Shown here one piece after another: positions 1-8,322 of a DNA stretch of 13,259 nt. Positions within the stretch are counted from its first letter, which is position 1. Each line of letters begins with the position of its first letter. The notes below the pieces were generated by a model that saw only the letters and a program-made list of their open reading frames with translations, made no database searches and was not told where the DNA came from. Position numbers and translations under genes: made by a program. This stretch comes from Isohypsibius dastychi (lineage: Eukaryota > Tardigrada > Eutardigrada > Parachela > Isohypsibiidae), in contig JAQIWT010000985.1 of the NCBI GenBank assembly GCA_034696485.1, positions 1-13,259 on the forward strand, read 5' to 3'.

Positions 1-1528
1 GACTTGAGCAATTACAGCTAGAGTATCAATCACCATCCGGCGGTATCTTTTGCCCTCACCCCGATGTCTGGATAGCAACTGCAAGAGCGCCGGAACGAAG
101 CACAAACAGTTGGTAATCATTGCACCTCTGACGGCATCCAAATTCGGCAGCACTGAGAAAAGCAGGATACCGAACCCAACAGTATGAATCATTTCCATCG
201 CGACTACAACAGCAATCATCGAACATGGCGGAGCAGTCAAGCTTCGAAACATGGTCTTCCGGCAGCTGTAGAGAAAGCTGAAGAACTCCGGTACGCAGTA
301 AGCCAGATAAAGTGCCCAGACCCAAGAGACCGCAACTGTTTCCGGAATGGTGACGGACCTTGTAATAACGACTCCAGTTTTTGCTGGAAAAAAATGGTCA
401 CTCAATGAGGTTGCTCAAAAAAATCAACTACCAAATCTTACTGTCGGTTTCTCCGCATAACGGTACGATTTTGCCTGGTGTAATATTTGCCGCCATGAAT
501 AACACGCATCCTTTGGCTACAACAGCGCTGGCGAGGACGAGGAAGAATACAATGATGTAGGTGATAATCTTTGTGAACTGGATAGCCAGCTTGACCATCT
601 TCTCGTTCCCATGATTGTCTTCTTCCGGTTCGAGGACTTGAAAAACGTCCCAACCCCGAACATCGGTGTAAATATGTCCGGTACTATAAAAGAGAATGAA
701 TTAACTCTTATCAAATTTTTCACTATAAAATTTTCAAGCCAGAGCATTAAAATATATCAAATGTCAATCTCTTATGACCTTTTGCATAGATTGGAAAGAG
801 GTGCATAAATAGCAACTGGAGTTACATAATCCTGCTCCTGCCCGCAGCGGCTGCCAGTTCCATATTGAAAATCAACTCAGTCATAATTTCAGTGTAATTA
901 TTATTCAAAAGACTGGTATTGTGAACAGAAAATATTGTCTTTGATCCATGAGCTAGATCAGTCTGGCCCAACTTCAACCTGCAAATTACGTATCTCTCTG
1001 TTTCAAGAGAGACTTGTTCAAATCGTAGTTCAAATTAATTTCTTAAAAAGAATGCATCGCCGTTTTAATTTGAAATCTTGAAAAAAACACCTGGAATTCT
1101 AAACCGAAAAAAATCAACAGTGCACTTTTGAAAAGTAGTGGTAAGCAAGTTGTTTTATTCGCCCACGAACAAGAAATTAAATCAAAAAAGGTGAGACAAT
1201 GAGGATTGTGTTTAAGACTCTGTTCGAACATCACCTGGCCGACTGACCTGCTTCGTCCGAGCGACTTTTTATCAGCATCAAGAAGAGTAGCCGTTTCAGC
1301 AGCATCATTCAACGGGACATCTATCATTCCCATCGGTGGCAAACAATTATAAGGATCCTCCACATCTTCAACATGATCCGCGTTATCCTCCAATTCCACA
1401 TCCGAGGGAATGTCTTCCACTTGGTTTTCCGGAACAGCCGCACCAGCAGCTACATTTGGCTCATGACTGACCGCCGGGTCCACAGCTCTCGGGAGGGATG
1501 ACATCCCATTCCCGGTTAGCCGCACCAT
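1..1528 (-). CDS. Chitin synthase, N-terminal part (gene runs off the left edge)
   Basis: Multi-pass membrane enzyme that polymerises UDP-GlcNAc into chitin. Three exons are seen: 1248-1528, 442-683 and 1-383 (continuing outside), giving 302 residues in phase. Residues 1-95 are acidic and low in complexity, as expected for the cytosolic head. The family motif GWDVF is at 104-108. A membrane segment lies at about 130-158, followed by the AKGCVLFMAA stretch (150-159). Further segments are at about 195-213, 230-253 and 262-278, including LPNLDAVRGAMITNCLCFVP (253-272), which closely resembles insect chitin synthases. The catalytic glycosyltransferase domain (EDR, QRRRW) would lie beyond base 1 and is not visible. 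The start at 1528 is a choice: the frame stays open upstream, and an in-frame ATG at 1504 is the alternative. Intron 1 is 564 bp, intron 2 is 58 bp. I am confident of the family, less so of the exact N-terminus. Confidence 0.86.
684..1247 (-). other. Long first intron of the chitin synthase gene
   Basis: Begins GTCAGT and ends TTTTATAG on the minus strand. At 564 bp it is the longest intron in the window. An open frame continues from exon 1 into it (to about 1043), but that extension matches no chitin synthase, whereas splicing at 1248/683 restores the GWDVF motif in phase. It contains a short hairpin (993-1012) and no recognisable gene or snoRNA boxes. Confidence 0.7.
993..1012. repeat. Short perfect inverted repeat in chitin synthase intron 1
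   Basis: TCTCTCT at 993-999 and AGAGAGA at 1006-1012 can form a 7-bp stem with a 6-nt loop. Its function is unknown and it may be chance. Confidence 0.4.
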
Positions 1529-2592
1529 CACGGCGAAATCCGCAGTCAGAATATTCGAGACGCAACAAGTGAAAGTCGAGAAGCAATGGTGAAAAACAAG
1601 AACAACTCAATATGCAGTCATCCGGGCCGTACGCCAATTTCCTTTAGAGAATGCGTCGAGAATATCAAGCAGTTGCGATGGCTTAGTTCCGTCCTTCACA
1701 AAGAGCTCTGATTCGTCCAACGCGAACAATGTTTACCCCGGGGCTTCCGACTTTCGCTGCATTGCGCACCTTGAAGCAAAGCAAGAAACGTGATTGCATA
1801 AGAGATTCCATGAAGAAATTGATGACTGTTTGAGAGGTTCTACATGAATTAAAAACGCTTTCCGGTTTTCTTCTACTAACTAACGAAGCCAAGACGCAGA
1901 TCGCTTTTAAAGAATGTGGTAAACTACCAATGAACTTCTCGTGACATCGTCCTCTTTTTCGAAGGTTAATGCCGATTACTTATTCAAAAAATGTCTTGGA
2001 TCAAGGCTACCCAGGAAATGAAAAATATGCAGGTACTTATTAAATAACAAATTAAATCATAAAATATTACATCAGAATTACTGTATGGTGGCAAGTACAT
2101 ACATCCGGCAAGTCTTGAAATGTGACCTTTATCGCGGAACAACAAACACGAAGATTAACAAATGTAAAAAAGGATAGTCAGCGATTATTGTTTAAAAATG
2201 AATGAGACAAACCCAAAAATTTTGTAGCATTATTTACGAAAAATATCCGAAGTGACCGGCGATTCATAAACAATAAACGTACCATTTTTCGCGGCCAGCA
2301 GTCATCAAAACAAAGTCATCGATCAGATAAAAATCCGTAAAAAACCGAGTCAGTATGAGCAGCCAACTTGTATGTGTGAAATGAAGAGATCCAAACGAGG
2401 GATAAGTGGGTCGAAACTATCTGAAAGTGAAGAAAGTAAGAAGAAATGCAGGTCCGTTCTGGGCGGGGTTTCTTACTAAATCAGGTCACGTTCAATGAGC
2501 CGTAATTCTTTCTCTAACGTTTGGACAGGTAGCTATTATTCACCGAACTGTAGCAATCAATTTGCAATCCAGGAAGCTTGTGTTAATCAGCA
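1529..2592. other. Spacer between SelO and chitin synthase
   Basis: 1,064 bp, AT-richer than the genes. It should hold the SelO 3' UTR (high-coordinate end) and the chitin synthase promoter and 5' UTR (low-coordinate end). No AATAAA is seen just downstream of the SelO stop. A 69-codon minus-strand frame at 1683-1892 has no recognisable similarity; it could at most be an unplaced upstream exon. No RNA gene or mobile element is seen. Confidence 0.5.
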
Positions 2593-4474
2593 CTATGACG
2601 AGCAACTGACTTGCAGCTTCTTTGCCCATGACGGTCCTTCCCGAGAAAATCTTCGTTGTTCACCGTTTATTTGTTCGTGAAAGGGATCCTTCAGAAGATC
2701 GTGTAGCTCTCTGATTTCTCCGTAGTCTCCGTTTTCCGCAGCGGTTATCGCTTGTTGAGCCATCCAGTTACGGAGAATATAAACTGGATTAGTGGCGTTC
2801 ATCTTCGCCGTACGTTCGAGTTCACTGATTCTAAATTCATCCAAAATATTCTTGTAGAACTCCAAAAATGTATTCCACAATCTGTGTTCCGCGGCTTTTT
2901 TCAAAGCCCAAGGAATATGAGGTGCCGGTTGGTGAACGTTTACAACCGAAAGCTGGCGAAAAGCTCCGGTGAAATCGCTTTTTGTTTCTTGTAAGATTTT
3001 CAGGAATAAATCCGTCAAAGCCCGACTTTTCGGATAATCCTTCCAAAATCCGAACTTTGAAGCGAACTTCCGGTAGTAAGACGAATGAAATCGCTCCCAA
3101 TAAGAATCAAGCTCGGCGGTGATCAATTTTTGAGATGAGACATTGCTAAGAAGGAAAGACAACGGATCGCGCAATTTTCCGAGGTTGTAGAAACCAACTT
3201 CCGGCTGGTTTCTGTACGAATATCGGCCCTGGTCATCGGAGAAATTTGGAATGAAATCCGGATCAAATCCTTCCATGAATCCAAATGGTCCGTAGTCAAT
3301 CGTTATCGAAAGTATGCTGAAATTGTCCGTATTGCAAACTCCGTGTGAAAATCCAACAGCCTGCCACTGAGCGATCAGGTCCGCAGTCTGCCGAACAACA
3401 ATTCCGAAAAACGCAATATAATCGACGTCGGTGTATTCTTTCGGAGTAATCCAGTCGGAAAAATGATGCTGGATGACAAAATCCACCAACATTTTCAACT
3501 CCCGAAATTCTCCGTTTTTCGACAAAATTTCCAGAGAGCCAAATCGAAACCACGATGGCGCCAGACGTAGAACCGTAGCAATTGGTTCAGTCTTCATATT
3601 TCCGTTGTAAAACTGGTCACGATATGCTTGATCGTCGCTGGTGACGATAGCTGCAGCTCTTGAGGTTGGAATTCCCAAATAAAACATCGCTTCGCTGGCC
3701 AAGAATTCGCGGATACTCGATCTTAATACAGCTCTACCATCTCCTGCGCGACTGTAAGGAGTTTTTCCACTGCCTTTCAGCTGAAGTTCCCAGTGCTCAC
3801 CACGTTTGTTAACATATTCTCCTATAGAAAGAAAAATTAAATTGCTCCAAAAACAGGGAATTTTCAAAATTACCCAGTAAAACAGCCCGACCATCTCCTA
3901 GTTGGTTAGCCCACGATCCAAACTGATGGCCACCGTAGCGATGAGCTAAAGGAACACTGTCAGGAAGAACTATATTTCCGGCGACGAAATCGATAAATTG
4001 TCGGGAGGCGGCGATGACCGGATCCATGTCCAGAATATTCCGGAGCGCATCGTCGGAAACTGCTACCAAACGAGCAGGATTTTTCATCGGAGTTGGTTTG
4101 ACTTTCGAAAAGATGATTCTTGGAAGAAAAGCCGGTTGTTTGATGAGATTATCGCTGGGTAAGTTAAGGAGAGAGAACGAGTTGAACGTCCAGTCATCCA
4201 GCGATTTCGTAGGGGAAATTCCCGTTTTGGCATCTCTGCATTCATAGATGTGTACACATATGATACAACAATATTGTTTGAATTTTACCTACTGATCAAC
4301 AGGAGGACAACCTTGTCTGCCATCGCATGACGGACACTGACCATTAGGATGGAAAAATGAGGGAAAATTAGAGCAGACAGCACACCCGGAAACATCGGCA
4401 TAAGCTGTGGGTAAGAGCAGAAGCTCAGCGACCAAAATCCAGGCCAGATTGAAAACAGGTCCAAAAACAGTCAT
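2593..4474 (-). CDS. SelO-family protein adenylyltransferase (AMPylase), Cys form with predicted signal peptide
   Basis: SelO is a pseudokinase-fold enzyme that transfers AMP from ATP to proteins and is mitochondrial in most eukaryotes. Three exons (4293-4474, 3874-4235, 2593-3821; introns 57 and 52 bp) give 590 residues. Motifs: [20 protein letters not shown] in exon 2; [13 protein letters not shown] with the ATP-binding Lys 197; SSIREF with Glu 220; [15 protein letters not shown] with Asp 347/Asn 348; TIDYGPFGF with Asp 357. The spacings match bacterial SelO K113/E136/D252/N253/D262, so activity is likely. The protein ends in CSS: TGC (Cys 588) occupies the position where vertebrate SELENOO has selenocysteine. 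Exon 1 encodes a hydrophobic start (about 8-25, ending PTAYA) and a Cys-rich stretch (CAVC, CPSC, GCPP). It joins exon 2 by completing a Gln codon in phase, giving a secretory rather than an obvious mitochondrial leader. The core is very secure, the exon 1 join less so. Confidence 0.93.
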
Positions 4475-4522
4475 TTTTCTGGAGAATCAATACATGAACA
4501 AATCCAGTTTTTAGCTCTTCGA

Positions 4523-4550
4523 CGGCGAGTCAAAAACGGCGAGTCAAAAA
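4523..4550. repeat. Perfect 14-bp tandem duplication upstream of SelO
   Basis: CGGCGAGTCAAAAA occurs twice head to tail, 49-76 bp upstream of the SelO start codon. It could be a duplicated regulatory site or simple replication slippage. Confidence 0.7.
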
Positions 4551-4685
4551 ACTACAACAAACTAAAAACACCAAACAGAAGTACGAGTAGTAGTAGTCGG
4601 CTGAAAATTGCAGCTTGAAAATTGAAGCGCGATGGCGTCATTGAATCCCGCCCACTTTCTGTGTGATGTGGAATTAATACAATAT

Positions 4686-4701
4686 TACAATAATTATTGT
4701 A
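4686..4701. repeat. 16-bp perfect palindrome TACAATAATTATTGTA
   Basis: A self-complementary AT-rich site about 210 bp upstream of the SelO start. The ATAATTAT core resembles homeodomain half-sites arranged as a palindrome; that is only an inference. Confidence 0.5.
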
Positions 4702-5125
4702 TCGCTAAATTTTTCCACATGACCTTTTGTCATCGCCGGATGTTATAATTGCGACATCATTCTAGAATTTGGGAAGACGCCAACGCCGGAAGCTTGCAAA
4801 GAAAGGCTTTCCGAACCGTCAAGTACGCAGCCAGAACACGTGCTTTGCTGCCGGAAGCTGAACAACCTGTTGCGTTCTGATCCCAGATATTCTAATTAAG
4901 TTACGAAGCATATATCTTGTGAAATTCTCAGCTTTCAGGAAGCTGAAGCCCTAACTTAAGAGTGGTGGATTTAGGTGCATCGGGCAGGGAACCTGGTGAC
5001 CTTTTTTAGGCGTGATCCAGCTACAAAACCAAATAGTAGCCGATTACTCGGCCTCGGACTTGCTGTAAACAACAGGTTTTTTGCCAAAATATCGGACCAG
5101 ACTTTGAGAAGGAAAATTATACAGC

Positions 5126-5131
5126 TTTAAT
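5126..5131 (-). terminator. Candidate poly(A) signal ATTAAA for the glycosidase gene
   Basis: The minus strand reads ATTAAA about 38 nt after the stop codon at 5169. It is the commonest variant of the AATAAA hexamer. No canonical AATAAA is nearby. Confidence 0.35.
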
Positions 5132-5168
5132 ACACCGTACCTGCTAAGATTGTTAACCGGAACGAAAA

Positions 5169-7624
5169 CTAGAGGTTTAGAAAATTCTTAACAACTAAGG
5201 CCATCCGGCGGAAAAATCTTATCACAGACGAAACACCAAACCTCACCCCAAGTACCCTCAAGACAACCAAAATTATCACAAGAACAGCAACAAGCTGAAG
5301 AATAACTGGTATCCTGCCAAAACCGGTCTCACGCAGTGCAGCGCCACCCATTTTGGACGGAAGAAAATCTCTCCCCCCTTCCGCCGCTTTCAATCGATCC
5401 CGCAAAAGGTCAGATTCTTTTTTCTGAAAGTGCGAATAAAAATCCACATCCAGCCGTCAGCAAAGGCCGCAAAAAAACCACCGACCTTCAGAGATTCCGC
5501 GTCCGTCAGCGCAGCCGCTAACGTAGCTTTGAACATAACAACACTTCCGGACGGATTGATTCTCCAGTTCAGGATGTCGGTACTCTTGAGCAAACCAAAC
5601 TCCTGTTTCGTGAACAGTTCTTTAATATAGTAACCACCCGGATGAGTTAAACCGTAGAAACTCAGCGGCTGCGAGAAAAGAAACGCAGTTCCATCAACCC
5701 GCCGATTCCAGCAAACTGTGGAAATCAATTAATCTTTGATTACATGAATAGTACCAACTGTCACCGTTATGACTTACCGACAGCGAATGACGCCCAAGTC
5801 TCGTTCCTAAACTGTGCTACCGGAAGTACCGGCCGTCGCCAAACCTCCACTCCTTCACCCTATTTAAACCAACAGATAGGGTTTCCTTCCTCAACCGCAA
5901 ATAATGATGCAGCATGTAGGACTAATCTCACCTGTAACGCCGGAAGTATCTGTCGTCCTTGTATCCCTAGCGCATCTTGGTCAACTTCGATGATTTCCCG
6001 ATTTAACAAAATCTCCTTGAATTCAGGACGAAGTGCGCGTAAATCATTCGACATCATCAACGGCGCGGCGAGAATGGCCCAGATTGCCATTTGCGATTGT
6101 GACTGACCAATTCTAGGAAGACCCGAACGAATTCGGCTTATGACAGCGGAAGTGTTGAACGTGTTTTTAACTCACGATAGACCATGATTGCCAATGATCA
6201 ACATGTCAGGATCATTCCATGCTCCAGGACCGGCTATACTGGTTAGGACGTCTTGATTGGTAGCGTACCTAAAAATTACACGGTATAGAATGCATCAAAT
6301 TGAAGGGATTAAATAATACCATTGAATGATATCAGTTATGGAATCATAAGAATCCTGAATGTCTCCGTAATTTCTCCATAAGTTGCAATGCTCACGAATG
6401 GCAGTCCAGTTAACCTATAAAACCATGAGCTTTATTACAGCTACAACAAAAAAAAGATCAGCCTGGATAGACTCGAGCCTGGATAGCTCAACTCGAACAT
6501 GCATACTAGATTAAGGGTGCGATTTTCTTGATGGCCACTTACAAACATCTTTTTTTCAACTTGATAAGCCGGCCAGCTACAGGAATAAACCATTTTTCGG
6601 CCGCTTTGACGAATGAATTCTCCCACCATTGGGTAAGCTGTGAAAGTATGAAGTTTGAAAATTCCTAGAGATTCTTAGCTCACACATCAAACCTTGATCG
6701 AATTCTGTGGTGTCTTTGTAGCATCCATCCAGTTTGAAGTAGTCGACTTCCCTAAATTTGAACTATCAATAAGTACAAGAAAATAGTATTAAAAATCCCC
6801 GAAATCCCACCATTCAGCAAAAGTGTCCACGTCGATTTTCTCGTATCCTTGACTGCCTATTATTTGAAACGTTATAGTACAATATAAAACAAGAAAAAAG
6901 AAGTGTCGGTCTTTCTACCGGGATAACCAATGCAAGTCTTGGTTCCGATATCTTGATATATTCCAAGCTTCAATCCGAGGGAGTGTATCTACGACGAACA
7001 AATGAAAAAAGCAGCCACAATAATAAGATTAAGAAGAACAGACTCACATAGTCGGCTAGATACTTAATACCATGCGGGAAGCGTTCTGGATCCGGTTGCA
7101 GTCTGCCGGCAGAATCCCTTTTTGTCATCATCCAACAATCTATTAAAATAAATGTCAGATAAAATACATGCAAATTTCATAGCCAGAAAATAAACCAAAC
7201 TCACCGTCAATAATAATGTAGCTATAACCGGCTTCTTTGAATCCATCACTAGCAACTCTTCGCGCCATTTCCATGAACAAGTTCTCGCTGAACAAACAAC
7301 CAAATTCGTAATTTTGAGTGACCAGCCGGAATATTAAAACATACCTAATACAATTTTCAGGATCATTTTTACAGTCAATTATACAACGAAAACGCTCCCA
7401 AGCAAGCCAGCCCATCGGCGGTGTGAGCACTGTAATCATAACAAAAATAAATAAAGTAAATTCTAAAGTGTAGTCTGTGCGACTTTCTCCGAGAATTGCA
7501 AATACAGCAACGTAAATCAAATTTGCATCGAAACAATACCTAATCCATTGTTCAGCGCTTCCAAGGCATGATAAAACAAACACACAACAAATAATGTGAA
7601 GATGTAGTTCCGCATTTCAGTCAT
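5169..7624 (-). CDS. Alpha-N-acetylgalactosaminidase / alpha-galactosidase (GH27) with C-terminal transmembrane tail
   Basis: Lysosomal exoglycosidase removing terminal alpha-GalNAc or alpha-Gal from glycoconjugates. Fourteen exons: 7540-7624, 7345-7429, 7205-7287, 7048-7139, 6919-6988, 6811-6856, 6693-6751, 6543-6637, 6320-6414, 6176-6268, 5932-6112, 5778-5859, 5486-5715, 5169-5423; 516 residues, all joins in phase. Signal peptide at about 1-22; [15 protein letters not shown] at 30-44; IIDDCW at 82-87; nucleophile Asp 162 in FKLDGC; acid/base Asp 226 in GDIQDSY. CSWPAY (193-198) has the Ser and Ala that distinguish NAGA from GLA (which has Glu and Leu), so GalNAc specificity is expected. Sequons NWT (207) and NET are present. 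Beyond the usual end (INPSGSVV region), the last exon adds 84 residues with a hydrophobic segment at about 470-487 and a basic tail, which is unusual for this soluble enzyme. Reading through the last intron instead would add only a short different tail. Confidence 0.93.
6460..6486. repeat. 11-bp direct repeat in intron 8 of the glycosidase gene
   Basis: AGCCTGGATAG occurs at 6460-6470 and 6476-6486, each followed closely by ACTCGA (6471-6476 and 6491-6496). It lies in the 128-bp intron (6415-6542), about twice the usual length here, so a small internal duplication probably enlarged this intron. Confidence 0.6.
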
Positions 7625-8322
7625 GGACTGTGCAACTCAGAAGGATCACGCTCCTTTTAGTTTTTCGCAACCGTGTGGAACCATCAGCGAAGACCTGCAA
7701 TAGACCGGAAGAACAACCTATTATTCATAATTCGTTTGACAGATTACCAACACCAACACGTACCTTTCTTGCTCTTCTGGTCAATTACGATCCACCAAAA
7801 CTCTCGCGCTGTCCGTTGCATAAGTCTCCGCGATTCTGTATTCAGGGTGCCAAAATAATATTATATGAAATATTGTTACGGAACAACCTTGATCTGCTCA
7901 CTGAAAAAACCAATAAAACCTGTTTTATCAACAATCAACATATGACATTCCGCTTTCTCTTTTCAGCTTCAAGGCCTGAGGCGAAGGCAATATGGTAAGC
8001 CGCAATGTCCAAGCTCATGGACCCCACCCGACCGAGAAATTGCGATCAGTCGGAATTTTAGAGAAGAAAAATATTAATCAAAATTACTGTTTATGTATTT
8101 GGCAGAGATACAGTACTATAGAAATTCTGATTTGTCATCGATCATCGATCAGGTCGAAATCAAGAAAATGATAAAATTTGTATATGGCATAACATGTAGC
8201 AAAAATAGCCGGATCAGGAATGAGTAAGTACTGTAACACCGGTGAACCAGAATCATCCTCGAAATATAAAATATAAATCTACATGAAAATACAACAAGAG
8301 TGCATGCAACAAGAAATGCCGA
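7625..8322. other. Spacer between RUFY and the glycosidase gene
   Basis: 698 bp holding the RUFY 3' UTR and the glycosidase promoter/5' UTR. A plus-strand open frame (7630-7998, 122 codons) has no recognisable motif, low-complexity composition and no family similarity, so it is not called. On the minus strand a splice-acceptor-like TTGCACAG lies 3 bases before the glycosidase ATG and could be a trans-splice site or the end of a 5' UTR intron. A 7-bp tandem repeat (TCATCGA) lies at 8135-8148. Confidence 0.45.

Larger units (their letters stand above)
4475..5168. other. Spacer between the glycosidase 3' end and the SelO 5' end
   Basis: 694 bp without a coding gene. It contains a perfect 14-bp tandem repeat just upstream of SelO, a 16-bp AT palindrome, a CACGTG E-box at 4837-4842, several small hairpins between 4928 and 5075, and an ATTAAA at 5126-5131. 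No tRNA is seen. Confidence 0.5.

Noticed and set aside
1043-1247. Extension of the first chitin synthase exon into 1043-1247
   Set aside because: The extra residues match nothing in the family; splicing at GTCAGT instead joins in phase to the exon with GWDVF.
1683-1892. 69-codon minus-strand frame upstream of chitin synthase
   Set aside because: No similarity recognised and no clear phase-compatible donor leading into the chitin synthase exon; kept only as a remote possibility.
4960-5060. Possible tRNA or SRP-like RNA in the spacer
   Set aside because: No B-box GGTTCRANNCC with a matching cloverleaf and no recognisable SRP Alu or S-domain motif on either strand.
5390-5485. Read-through end of the glycosidase (frame continuing after base 5486 to a stop near 5390)
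   Set aside because: The segment has perfect intron borders and typical intron length, and splicing it out continues in phase into a long open exon; the read-through tail resembles no family member.
7630-7998. 122-codon plus-strand open frame between RUFY and the glycosidase gene
   Set aside because: No recognisable domain and no supporting splice or homology signal. It sits in what should be the glycosidase promoter.
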